Assembly (NCBI RefSeq): GCF_049532985.1
Contig: NZ_CP186693.1
Span: forward strand, 1,426,001-1,490,000
DNA: 64,000 nucleotides
Origin: Promicromonospora sp049532985
GTDB lineage: Bacteria > Actinomycetota > Actinomycetes > Actinomycetales > Cellulomonadaceae
Direction of reading: 5' to 3'
Below, in pieces: positions 32,093 through 40,194 of this stretch. Under the pieces are notes generated by a model. That model was given only the letters and a program-made list of their open reading frames with translations. It was not told the DNA's origin and made no database searches. Numbering within the stretch: position 1 is the stretch's first letter; the number at the start of each line of letters is the position of its first letter. The position numbers were made by a program, and so were the translations under genes.

Positions 32093-33568
32093 TTAGCCGG
32101 GCAGGACCGAACGGGCGAACGCCTGGGCCTGCTGCCCCCACAAGCGGCGGGTCTCGACCCCGGCCTGGATCGCGGCCTGCTCGACGGCGGCCACGTCGTG
32201 CTCGAGGCGTTCCGCGTCGTTCGCGCTGATGGTGATCAGGCCGGTCGTGGTCAGGAGGCTGTGCCCGGCGGCGAGGTCGGCTTCCTGCTGCAGGACGTCG
32301 GACAGCTCCGCCTGGTCGGTCGCGTCGGTGGTCTGCCCCATGCGGGCCCGCTGGTTCGCGTCGGACAGGTGCCCGGTGCGGCGCCGCCGAAGCTCGCGCA
32401 TCGCGACGTCCGGCCGCACGGGCCGGTACGTCACAGACAGGGTCCGCTGGATCCCGGAGGACAGCAGCAAGGGAGCGAGGAACCCGGGGTAGGTCCGGGC
32501 CTGGGGCCACTGCGAGATCCACAGCACGCAGTGGTGGGCGCCGTCGGCGCGCAGGTTCCCCCACGCCTCGGTCACGGCGATGGGCCCGGCGGCGGCCAGC
32601 TCCCGCCCCAGGGTGGGGTGCCGCTCCAGGGCGGGTCCGATGGCCGGGTCGTAGGCGGTACGCAGGTGGATGGCGAGCTGCCCCGCGTCGTACGGGTCAC
32701 CGGGGGTGAGGTCGGCGGCCCGCAGCGCGATCACGAGGGTCTCGACCTCCTGGCGCAGGACGGCCGCGGCGCCGCGCAAGCCCCCGCCGGCGGCGCGGAC
32801 GGTCCGGGCGGCGGCGGTCAGGTCCAGGGACAGAGCGATGGTCGTGGCGTGCTGCTCCCCGGCCGGCCCGGCCCGCTCGATCAGGTCCGCATACGTCCGC
32901 GCGGCGAAGGACCCGTCGGCGGTGCCGTGGGTCCGCCACCAGTCCGCCAACGACGCCCCCGACCCGGGCAAGGTCCGCTCGATGACCTGCAGAGCGGCGA
33001 TGTGCCCCGATCGGGAGATGGTGGCCAGGACCCGGCCCCAGGCGGTGACACGGCGTTGCTGCTCGCCCGGGTCCAGCAGCACGAACGCCGGGTGCGTGAC
33101 CGGCAGCAGCGCGGTCAGGGTCGCGGCGTGCGGGTCGTGCACCAGCACCGCCCCGGTGACCGGGTCGACATACTGGCGCAACGCCGCCATGTCGCCGGGC
33201 AGCGCCAGCGTCCCGGCCGGACGAGGGCGTGCGGCTCGTGTCGTGCCTGCTCCTGTCGTCGTGCCGGTGATGCGGGCGCGGTAGTGCAGCTGGCCTGTCA
33301 TCGATCGCCAGGCCCACGAGAGCGCGACCGGCACCCAGGCGACCACCTGCCGTCCACCGACCGGCACCAGCGCGGCCGCGACGGCCACGACCAGGACGGG
33401 GATCGCGAACAGGGCCCCGGTGCCCGTGTAGAGGGCGACCACCAGGGGCAGGGCCCCGGCACCGATGGTGACCAGCTGGGTGGCAGTCAGGCCCAGCAGC
33501 AGGGCCCGCTTGGACAGGCGGGAGAACTTCACCGCACGCAGCTGCCCGGCGGAGGCATGGTCGGTCAT
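32093..33568 (-). CDS. SCO6880-family type IV secretion protein
   Basis: 491 residues; ATG 33566-33568, three bases after the TrbL-like gene. Two N-terminal membrane helices (LLLGLTATQLVTIGAGALPL and ALFAIPVLVVAVAAALVPVG) are followed by SMTGQLHYRARI and a long cytoplasmic part with PGDMAALRQYVDPVTGAVLV, ATLTALLPVTHPAFVLLDPG and QRTLSVTYRPVRPD. This is the actinobacterial SCO6880 pattern, regarded as a VirB3-like membrane part joined to the N-terminal half of VirB4. It pairs with the separate VirB4 motor at 27233-28732. Confidence 0.85.
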   Translation of the reverse strand: MTDHASAGQLRAVKFSRLSKRALLLGLTATQLVTIGAGALPLVVALYTGTGALFAIPVLVVAVAAALVPVGGRQVVAWVPVALSWAWRSMTGQLHYRARITGTTTGAGTTRAARPRPAGTLALPGDMAALRQYVDPVTGAVLVHDPHAATLTALLPVTHPAFVLLDPGEQQRRVTAWGRVLATISRSGHIAALQVIERTLPGSGASLADWWRTHGTADGSFAARTYADLIERAGPAGEQHATTIALSLDLTAAARTVRAAGGGLRGAAAVLRQEVETLVIALRAADLTPGDPYDAGQLAIHLRTAYDPAIGPALERHPTLGRELAAAGPIAVTEAWGNLRADGAHHCVLWISQWPQARTYPGFLAPLLLSSGIQRTLSVTYRPVRPDVAMRELRRRRTGHLSDANQRARMGQTTDATDQAELSDVLQQEADLAAGHSLLTTTGLITISANDAERLEHDVAAVEQAAIQAGVETRRLWGQQAQAFARSVLPG

Positions 33569-33571
33569 GAG

Positions 33572-34990
33572 CTACTCCCCGTCCTGGAACAAGATCCCCG
33601 GCTGCACCGCGGGCGCGGCCGACGGCGGAGCATCGGCACCGGCTTGAGGTGCTGGGTGGGCGGGCGACGGGTCACTGGACGATGCCGGCTGGTCGGTGGC
33701 CGGCGCTGTCGAGCCCTGCCCGGTCTGCATGGCCTGGCTGGTACGCATGGCCTGGCCGCCCAGGGCCCGGCCCGCGGCCGGGCCGGCGTCGACGGCTCCC
33801 TTCGCCACGAGCGTCCCCGCGACCACCGGGGCCACAGGCCCCGCCGCGGCAGCACCAGCACTCGCGCCCGCACTGGCGCCGGTCGGCGCGGACGAGCCCG
33901 CCGAGGCCCCCGCACCGGGCACGCTGGTGCCGCCCGAGGCAGTCGCGGTGCGTACCGTGCCGCCGCCGCCTCCACCGCCTCCGCCGCTTGCCCCACCGTC
34001 TGTGGCGCCGTCGGTGTCGGCGGTGCCGTTGGAGTCCAGGACTTTGGCGGGTTCGGGGGGTCGGGGCCAGCCGCCGGGCAGGTAGGGGACGGGGCGGTTG
34101 ATGGCTTCTTTGGCGTCGGACTCGGTGGTCATCGTCTGGTACAGGTCGAACCCGACGAACCCGAGGAACTTGTAGGTCAGGTACGGGGCGAACGCGCCCA
34201 GGACGAGCAGCACGATCCCGGTCAAGGGTTCGGTGACCGAGGCGATGTCGGCCTCGATGGGGGCGGAGAGCTGCTCGGTCGCGATCAGGAAGATCACGAC
34301 CAGCACCAGCTTGGACAGGATCAGCGCAACGGTGAACGTGGCCCACTTGGTCACCCACCCGCGGGTCGCGTCCCAGGTCGCGCCGGCCAGGGCCAGGGGC
34401 GCCAGGGCGATCGCGATCAGGATGAGGGCGGAGCGCACCAGGAGGCTGATCCAGACCGCGAAGCCTCCGGTGAAGGCCAGGGCTCCGAGGAACACGGCCA
34501 GCAGCGGGCCGACGCCGATCACGGCGGTGGAGATCGTGATGCCGGTGACCATGGCGACCAGCCGGTCACCGACCTGCTCCATCGTGGTTCCCGCTGCGCG
34601 GACCAGGCCGTGGCAGAGCTGGTCGGTGATCTCCAGCAGCGCCGCCGTCAACGTGACCACCAGGAAGCTGCCCAGGATGGACTTGCCCAGGCCGAGGACG
34701 CCGCGTCCGAGGGCGGCGGGGTCGCGGCGGGTCATGCCGGTGATGACCTGCAGCAGAAAGAACAGCAGCATGACCAGGACTGCGATCCCGAACACCAGGG
34801 CGTAGACCCGCCGGAACTGGGTGGTGGTGACGTCGGTCATGGTCGTGATGACCATCAGGGCCCACATGCCCTCCAGGACCCACGCGGCCAGGTCACCGAC
34901 CCAGTCGGCAAACGGCTGGATCGGCGACGGCGTCGTGTTGGCGGACCCGGCACAGACCTGCGCGACCAGCGGCAGGGAGCACAGGCCCAT
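33572..34990 (-). CDS. TrbL/VirB6-like polytopic membrane protein
   Basis: 472 residues; ATG 34988-34990 overlaps the previous stop (TGATG). About six or seven membrane helices lie in residues 45-290 (YALVFGIAVLVMLLFFLLQV; ILGSFLVVTLTAALLEITDQ; GVGPLLAVFLGALAFTGGFA; SLLVRSALILIAIALAPLAL; LILSKLVLVVIFLIATEQLS; LTGIVLLVLGAFAPYLTYKF). The C-terminal 150 residues are Gly/Ala/Ser/Pro low-complexity with a nine-glycine run. Family role: inner-membrane channel core of the mating apparatus. It was chosen over a 1138-residue antisense frame on the plus strand, which is an artefact of GC bias. Confidence 0.88.
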   Translation of the reverse strand: MGLCSLPLVAQVCAGSANTTPSPIQPFADWVGDLAAWVLEGMWALMVITTMTDVTTTQFRRVYALVFGIAVLVMLLFFLLQVITGMTRRDPAALGRGVLGLGKSILGSFLVVTLTAALLEITDQLCHGLVRAAGTTMEQVGDRLVAMVTGITISTAVIGVGPLLAVFLGALAFTGGFAVWISLLVRSALILIAIALAPLALAGATWDATRGWVTKWATFTVALILSKLVLVVIFLIATEQLSAPIEADIASVTEPLTGIVLLVLGAFAPYLTYKFLGFVGFDLYQTMTTESDAKEAINRPVPYLPGGWPRPPEPAKVLDSNGTADTDGATDGGASGGGGGGGGGTVRTATASGGTSVPGAGASAGSSAPTGASAGASAGAAAAGPVAPVVAGTLVAKGAVDAGPAAGRALGGQAMRTSQAMQTGQGSTAPATDQPASSSDPSPAHPAPQAGADAPPSAAPAVQPGILFQDGE

Positions 34991-35364
34991 CACAGCTCCT
35001 GGCCCAGGTCCCAACCGAAGTTCACCAGGGCGACCGCAGCGCCACACAGGACGCCGGCCGCCGCGGCGACCAGGATCCCGGTCTTGCCCCGGCCGGCCAG
35101 GTGCGGGTTGGAGGAGTTGGCACCGAAGGCCCACACGATCGCGGCGATGATCAGGGCGACCACGGCCAGGATCAGGCCGATGCTCATGATCGCCCCGACG
35201 ATCTCCTTCAGCTGCGGGATCCCCGGCAGGCCACTGGTATTCGGCCGGATGTCGATGTCCCCGGGTACCCGGGCCACGATCCCGGAGGCGATGAGCGTGG
35301 CGTGCTCAGCAGCATGGATGGCCGCAGCGGAGGCGGCGTGGGCGGCGATCTGGAGGTGCAGCAT
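34990..35364 (-). CDS. DUF6112 small membrane protein (VirB2-like candidate), copy 1
   Basis: 124 residues; ATG at 35362-35364. Two hydrophobic helices (IGLILAVVALIIAAIVWAFG and TGILVAAAAGVLCGAAVALV) flank a short basic loop, and IRPNTSGLPGIPQLKEIVGA precedes them; this is the DUF6112 pattern of actinobacterial conjugation loci, a likely pilin/VirB2 or channel-small-subunit equivalent. Immediately upstream of TrbL, as is usual. Confidence 0.8.
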   Translation of the reverse strand: MLHLQIAAHAASAAAIHAAEHATLIASGIVARVPGDIDIRPNTSGLPGIPQLKEIVGAIMSIGLILAVVALIIAAIVWAFGANSSNPHLAGRGKTGILVAAAAGVLCGAAVALVNFGWDLGQEL

Positions 35365-35401
35365 GGCGGTTCTCCCTCAGCGCGGTGACATCTGCACTGG
35401 G

Positions 35402-35409
35402 CAGGTGCG
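35402..35409 (-). promoter_or_regulatory. YGCACCTG motif
   Basis: CGCACCTG on the minus strand, 37 bases before the DUF6112 copy 1 start; a TTGACA lies nine bases further upstream. Confidence 0.45.
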
Positions 35410-35552
35410 CCGAAGGTGTCAACAGATCGTGCGGTGGTCTCCTGGATTCCACTCCTGAAGCTGCGCGGGGTGTCCCTGGCAAGTCTTCAAAAGGGCTCCC
35501 CAGGAGACGGGTGCGTGCGTAAGAATGCGGTGCAGACCCCGGACGGAGGCAG

Positions 35553-36887
35553 ATGGGTAGCAACGAACTTGTGGTGGGCGAACCGAGGCTCGGCTGGTTC
35601 GTCGACGGTAATCCGGATACCGAGCATGTGGCAGTCATGCTTCGAGATACCGGAACTGCAATTGAGTTACAAGTCCCGCTGAAGGACATGTATGAAGACG
35701 GGGACTCCTACAGCCGGTGGTTCGCGCGGGGGATTTCCTTCGGCGACGATCCAGGCCGAACTAAGTACAGCTATGCGCCGCCACGGGTCGTTCAGTTCGA
35801 GGACTCGAGCGGGACCGTGACACTCGTCGGCTGCCGCGCCGCTGGCTCTTGGTCGAACTTCAATGTCGGGCGCGGGCGCATCGTGGCGAACTACGCCGTA
35901 CTAGGTGGGAAGTCCCTAAGGCTTGAAAAAATCAACGGGTTGCGCACGGAGATCCCGGCCCTGGCGGCCTGGACGAGGCTGAGCAACATGACTGTCGATG
36001 TACAGCGTGATCCGCAGGGGCTGGCACAGTCTGTCCAGATGCGGTTGACAAATGCTCCTGAGATTCGCCTTGCACGTCCGATGAATCTGACTATGAAGTC
36101 GAGTTGGCAGACGAGTAAAGATCAAGGAAATTTCACGGCAGCAGAAGGCGTGCGTACGACCACCGCAACCAAGGAGCCGCGCAGCTGGGACGATCACATC
36201 GCAGTCCACGGCGCTGTCCTGGACTTGGTATCCATCGCAGGCTGGCGACCATTTGGTTTCTCCAAAATCCAGGTTAATCGTGCCGATGATCCGCACAGAG
36301 ATGGTGCTGGTGGCAATCATGGCCCCAAGTGGTCACAGGTGGCCACCCACCGGCTATTGAAGCACGAGCCTTGGGATCGCGACCCAAATTTCCTCTTCCA
36401 ATACTCGGAAATTGGACCGAGAGGAATCGCTCGTTGGCTCAGGCTGCGAAAGGAGTTCGGCCAAGCGATCGGGCCATTGTTGAATATCCTTAGGTCGGAA
36501 GATCAATGGAGCTCGAGCAATGTGGTGCAGAGCGGAATCGCCCTCGAAGCACTCGGCTACCTAATCGATCTGGCGAACGGAGGCGCAAATATGAACAGTC
36601 GCCGGCAGATCAACTTCAGGCCTGCCCTTCAGGTCGTCCTCGACGATATGCGACACCATCCTTTCGGCGACACGACTGGTTGGATCGACCGAGCGACCGA
36701 TGTCTACATGAGCGCTAAGCATCCGGACCGCCCACAGCCAGACTCTCTCGTGGCGCTCAATACCCTGCGTGAGAACCTATTAGTCCTCCGCTACTGGGTC
36801 GCCCAGCGACTGGGCGCTCGAGGAAAGAGCATGCAGCGAGCGTTGTCGCGTGATCCTCTATACCGTGAATGGGTGGCACTCGACTAG
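35553..36887 (+). CDS. ApeA-like anti-phage protein (ApeA N-terminal domain plus HEPN)
   Basis: 444 residues; ATG 35553 with GGAGG close upstream. The N-terminal half has the ApeA beta-domain order: VTLVGCRAAGSW, GRIVANYAVLGGKSLRLEKI, NGLRTEIPALAAWTRLS. The C-terminal 130 residues are helical (SSNVVQSGIALEALGYLIDL; DRATDVYMSAKHPDRP; LVALNTLRENLLVLRYWVAQ) and resemble the ApeA-type HEPN domain. The usual HEPN R-x4-6-H reads YMSAKH here, so the arginine is not obvious. Codon use is AT-richer than the neighbours and the gene runs against the secretion block, splitting it between two DUF6112 genes: a clear cargo insertion. Confidence 0.75.
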   Translation: MGSNELVVGEPRLGWFVDGNPDTEHVAVMLRDTGTAIELQVPLKDMYEDGDSYSRWFARGISFGDDPGRTKYSYAPPRVVQFEDSSGTVTLVGCRAAGSWSNFNVGRGRIVANYAVLGGKSLRLEKINGLRTEIPALAAWTRLSNMTVDVQRDPQGLAQSVQMRLTNAPEIRLARPMNLTMKSSWQTSKDQGNFTAAEGVRTTTATKEPRSWDDHIAVHGAVLDLVSIAGWRPFGFSKIQVNRADDPHRDGAGGNHGPKWSQVATHRLLKHEPWDRDPNFLFQYSEIGPRGIARWLRLRKEFGQAIGPLLNILRSEDQWSSSNVVQSGIALEALGYLIDLANGGANMNSRRQINFRPALQVVLDDMRHHPFGDTTGWIDRATDVYMSAKHPDRPQPDSLVALNTLRENLLVLRYWVAQRLGARGKSMQRALSRDPLYREWVALD

Positions 36888-36912
36888 TAGGACGTCCTCC
36901 GTAGGCCCTGGG

Positions 36913-37227
36913 TCAAGGTCGAAAGCTGTGTCCGAGGTCGATGAGCCAGTTCGTCCAAGCCAGCGCACCGCCGCTGATGACGGCACCGGCGAGGGAGACG
37001 AGGAGGCCGGTGCGGGCTTTGCTGGTGGCCTGCCAGTTCCCGGACGCCGATGCGATGGGCCAGAGGATCGCGCAGACCACGAACATCGCCACCGCGATCA
37101 GCACGGTGATCGTCAGCAGGGCGCCGATGATCGGGAGCAGGCGTGTCCCGGCGACGGCACCGAAGTCCGGGCCGATCCCCACGGCCAGGACAGCGGGGAC
37201 TGTCAGGAAGAGTGGAGAGATCGTCAT
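36913..37227 (-). CDS. DUF6112-like small membrane protein, copy 2
   Basis: 104 residues; ATG overlaps the previous stop (ATGA). Two helices (IGALLTITVLIAVAMFVVCA; ARTGLLVSLAGAVISGGALA) separated by SGNWQATSK, ending AWTNWLIDLGHSFRP, parallel copy 1 (ALVNFGWDLGQEL). Two such genes suggest two pilin-like or channel subunits. Confidence 0.7.
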   Translation of the reverse strand: MTISPLFLTVPAVLAVGIGPDFGAVAGTRLLPIIGALLTITVLIAVAMFVVCAILWPIASASGNWQATSKARTGLLVSLAGAVISGGALAWTNWLIDLGHSFRP

Positions 37228-38420
37228 GACGTCGCCCCCGTCGGGCAGGTCCCGGTGGCCGGCAGGACGGCTGAGCCGTCGAGGGTGGTGGGGGAGTGGG
37301 TCGCGAGCCAGGGTTCGGGGTCGACCGGGGCATGGTCGAATCCGCCGGGGTGGATCTGCAGGTGCAGGTGCGGGCCGGTGGACTGTCCGGTGGAGCCGAC
37401 CTGTGCGACCTGAGACCCGGCTGTCACGACGTCGCCCTCGGACACCGCCGTCGAGCCGTCGCTCAGGTGTGCGTACGCGGAGGCTACTCGCTGCGTTCCG
37501 TCGGGGCTGGTGAGGGTGTGGTCGATGACGAGCAGGTTGCCCGCGCGGGGGTCCGGTCCGGCGTAGGCGACGATGCCGTCTGCCAGGGCGAGCACGGGGG
37601 TGCTTGCGGGGGCGGCGTAGTCGACCCCGGCGTGCAGGGCCCGCACCCCGGTCACGGGGTGGGTCCGCGTTCCGAACCCGGAGGTGCGAGTCCAGGTGCC
37701 GGCCGGCAGCGGGAACACCACACGCGACGACACCGGTGTGCCACTCACACCGCCGGGTGTGCCCGCGCCGGGTGAGGTGGTGAGCTGCTCAAGGATGGCG
37801 CGGGCGACGGGTTCGTACTGGGCGTACCGGTCCGGGAACGCGGAGACCTCGACCGCCTGTGCGGCGGCGCCCTTGGGCAGGAGCTGCCAGTCGGGGATGT
37901 CGAGCAGGCCCGGGGGTGAGCCGTGGTTGGGGCCGGTGGGTCCGCCGAAGAACGCCGCGGCCTGGTAGGTGGGGTCCATGAGCTGGGCGACGGTTCCCCA
38001 CCCGGCCGCCGGGCGCATCTGGAACAGGCCGAGGCTGTCGTGGTCGCGTCCGGTCCCGTCGTGCGGGTAGGTGGTGGAGTCGGGGTAGGCGCCGGGGTTG
38101 GCCAGCATCCGCAGGTGCGACTCGGTCAGCGCCGCCATCAGTGCGACCAGGATCCCGTCCCGCCCCACACCGGTGGTCCGTGACCCGGTGGTGATGATCG
38201 TGGCGGCGTGCCCGAGCTGGACCCGGTCCAGGCGCACGACGTCGCCACCGGTCGTGGTCGCGGTCAGCTCGGCAGGCAGCGACCCCACCGCACCGACCGC
38301 CGTGCCCCCTGCCTCGCACCCGGTGCTGGGTGCGGGGGCGAGGAGGGCGTAGGCGGTCAGCGCGGTGGGTGGCCCGAACAGGAAGACCGCCACGGCGGCC
38401 ACGGCAAGGATGCGCATCAT
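37224..38420 (-). CDS. Cell-wall hydrolase: lysozyme-like domain plus M23 (LytM) peptidase
   Basis: 398 residues; ATG 38418-38420 (an alternative ATG follows directly). An N-terminal membrane helix (LAVAAVAVFLFGPPTALTAY) exports the protein. A lysozyme-like region (about 85-175: ALMAALTESHLRMLANPGAY, DHDSLGLFQMRPAAGWG) carries the catalytic Glu. An M23 domain at about 270-375 has HAGVDYAAPA (HxxxD) and GPHLHLQIHPGG (HxH). It opens peptidoglycan for the conjugation channel, the VirB1 role. Typical for T4SS loci of Gram-positive bacteria. Confidence 0.88.
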   Translation of the reverse strand: MMRILAVAAVAVFLFGPPTALTAYALLAPAPSTGCEAGGTAVGAVGSLPAELTATTTGGDVVRLDRVQLGHAATIITTGSRTTGVGRDGILVALMAALTESHLRMLANPGAYPDSTTYPHDGTGRDHDSLGLFQMRPAAGWGTVAQLMDPTYQAAAFFGGPTGPNHGSPPGLLDIPDWQLLPKGAAAQAVEVSAFPDRYAQYEPVARAILEQLTTSPGAGTPGGVSGTPVSSRVVFPLPAGTWTRTSGFGTRTHPVTGVRALHAGVDYAAPASTPVLALADGIVAYAGPDPRAGNLLVIDHTLTSPDGTQRVASAYAHLSDGSTAVSEGDVVTAGSQVAQVGSTGQSTGPHLHLQIHPGGFDHAPVDPEPWLATHSPTTLDGSAVLPATGTCPTGATS

Positions 38421-38431
38421 GAGCGGGCCCC

Positions 38432-39130
38432 TCAGTGCAGGGCCGCGTCGGGGGTCGACAGGCGCAGGAGGTGGCACCGGTCGGAGGCGGGGCCGCAGAC
38501 CAGGAAGACTGTGAACTGGACCCGTGAGCTCGCCGCGACGGGCTCGCCGTCCCAGGTACCGGCCCGGTGCCGGATCCCGGTCACCGTGCGCGCCGTCGTG
38601 CCCTCGGCGACCGCACCGTCGGGGGCCTGGGCGAGGGCTTCGCGCCACGCGGCCGGCTCGACGATGTCGGTGACCTCGAGCCATTGCCGGGTCTGGTACC
38701 GGCCCAGATGGGTCCAAGCCTTCGGGCTGGGCAGGTAGGCGCGCAGGTCGCTCAGCAGGCCCGGTGTCTCCTCACCCGTGGGGTCGGCCACGACCAGGAG
38801 CTGCTCGGTCAGGGCGGGCAGGTCGGTGCTCGTGGTGTCCCAGCCGAACAGGGCATAGGCCACCGACCGGGCGAACACGTCCGCGTCGGCCGTCGCGCTA
38901 ACCGGGACGACAGGGACGGCCGTGGGCTCGGCGGTGTCAGCGGGGCCCGCGCCCGTGGCAGACCCGCTGGAGGTGGCTGCCGGTGAGGCCACAGCGTGGT
39001 GGTCATCGGCGGTGTGTGGCGTCATCAGCCGGAGCCCGACGGCGACGAGCACCAGCGCGAGCGCGGCGATCAGCGCGCTCAGGGACCGGTGGTCCAGGAC
39101 CCAGGCCCGCACGGTTCGCAGGTTGCGCAT
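38432..39130 (-). CDS. Single-pass membrane protein, VirB8/TcpC-like candidate
   Basis: 232 residues; ATG 39128-39130. A short cytoplasmic start, one helix (SALIAALALVLVAVGLRLMT), a Ser/Ala/Pro linker and an extracytoplasmic domain (FARSVAYALFGWDTTSTDLP; WTHLGRYQTRQWLEVTDIVE; RVQFTVFLVCGPASDRCHLL). The topology, length and position between the ParB-domain and hydrolase genes fit a VirB8-type bitopic component, but the sequence alone is not diagnostic. Confidence 0.6.
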   Translation of the reverse strand: MRNLRTVRAWVLDHRSLSALIAALALVLVAVGLRLMTPHTADDHHAVASPAATSSGSATGAGPADTAEPTAVPVVPVSATADADVFARSVAYALFGWDTTSTDLPALTEQLLVVADPTGEETPGLLSDLRAYLPSPKAWTHLGRYQTRQWLEVTDIVEPAAWREALAQAPDGAVAEGTTARTVTGIRHRAGTWDGEPVAASSRVQFTVFLVCGPASDRCHLLRLSTPDAALH

Positions 39131-39132
39131 GT

Positions 39133-40194
39133 TCAGGCCTCCTGGTCGCGGCGGGCGGCCTGGGCCTGGTCGCGTGCGGCACGGGCCGCGGCAGCGAACC
39201 GGGTGGTCTGGTCCAGGACGTTCTCGAAGGTGGCCCAGTCCTTCTCGTGAGAGCCGGCGCCGACGTCGGCCGGGTCGTAGTGCTCCCACCACCCGTCCAG
39301 GCCCTCCCACAGCAGCGCCCACGACCGCAGGGAGCGTCGCCCCTTGCCGCGGGTCTCACCTGCGGGCTCGGGCTGGTTCAGCCGCTGGAGGGCGGTGGCG
39401 ACGACCTCGTCGACCTCGTCCTGGGTGACCGGCTCGACGGCCTGCGCGGTGGGGTCGGTCGCGGCGAGCTCGGCCTTGACCTGGTCGTACAGCGGGAACA
39501 CGGACGCCCCGGCGCGGATCTGCTCCAGAGCGTCGGCTGCCATGGCGCGAACCCGCTCGGGCCGGGCGGGGTCGCCTGCGATGTCGGACAGGGTCGCGAT
39601 GCGGTCCAGGCGGGAGTAGGACGCCTTCCCGGTGACGATCCGTGCTGCCTGGGCCCGAGTGCGTTCGCGCAGGTCACGCGGTGGTGCCAATTTGGCACCA
39701 CCGTCGATGTCCGAATTAGCCCCCTCCTCGGATACCGGCTCCGCGGTGGCGTCGGGGTCGTCGTCCTGCGCGCCGAACCGGGTGCTGGACTGGCGGCGTG
39801 CGGCGTCCTCGGCCAGGAGCTGCTTGATCTCCCGGTACAGGCGCGCGGCCTCCACGTCGTCCAGCGGCTTGCGCAGCTGTTCCTCGTCACGCTCAGCCAG
39901 CACGGCCTGCAGCCGGTCGGAGATCCCACGCCGCACCCACGGGCGCGTCGTGGCCCACCCCAGGCGCTGGATCGCGACCAGGCGCCGGAACCCGCACACC
40001 AGGACCATGTCCGGGGTCACGGTGATCGGCTGCAGCAGACCGACCCGCCGGATGGAGGCGGCCAGGGCGTCGATGTCGCCCAGGTCCTGCCGGTGCCGGT
40101 CACCGACGATGATCGAGTCGACCGCCACGTCCAGGCGCAACAGCCCTTCCGTGGTGTCCTGCGTCTGGGACGGGGTCTGGGTCTGGTCAGGCAT
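39133..40194 (-). CDS. ParB N-terminal domain protein
   Basis: 353 residues; ATG 40192-40194. The ParB/Srx-like nuclease domain is at about residues 20-100 (VDSIIVGDRHRQDLGDIDAL, AASIRRVGLLQPITVTPD, LVCGFRRLVAIQRLGW). A helical middle and acidic linker follow. No complete ParB helix-turn-helix is evident. Lying inside the secretion block, it resembles the ParB-like regulators or DNA-binding proteins of actinomycete ICEs; partition, oriT or transcription roles are possible. A perfect 25-bp palindrome is embedded in its coding sequence. Confidence 0.8.
   Translation of the reverse strand: MPDQTQTPSQTQDTTEGLLRLDVAVDSIIVGDRHRQDLGDIDALAASIRRVGLLQPITVTPDMVLVCGFRRLVAIQRLGWATTRPWVRRGISDRLQAVLAERDEEQLRKPLDDVEAARLYREIKQLLAEDAARRQSSTRFGAQDDDPDATAEPVSEEGANSDIDGGAKLAPPRDLRERTRAQAARIVTGKASYSRLDRIATLSDIAGDPARPERVRAMAADALEQIRAGASVFPLYDQVKAELAATDPTAQAVEPVTQDEVDEVVATALQRLNQPEPAGETRGKGRRSLRSWALLWEGLDGWWEHYDPADVGAGSHEKDWATFENVLDQTTRFAAAARAARDQAQAARRDQEA
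39679..39703. repeat. Perfect 25-bp palindrome inside the ParB-domain gene
   Basis: CGGTGGTGCCAA-T-TTGGCACCACCG: 12-bp arms around one base. In frame it encodes the GAKLAPP region, so it is compatible with coding. It is a candidate binding site (autoregulation or centromere-like). Confidence 0.65.

Noticed and set aside
32042..35458. A 1138-codon open frame on the plus strand
   Set aside because: It is antisense to the well-supported SCO6880, TrbL-like and DUF6112 genes, is Gly/Arg/Gln-rich without domains, and exists only because GC-rich coding DNA keeps the opposite frame open.
37360..37372. Further CAGGTGC matches inside coding regions, here and at other sites
   Set aside because: CAG-GTG and its complement are frequent codon pairs in GC-rich DNA; only intergenic matches upstream of starts were counted.
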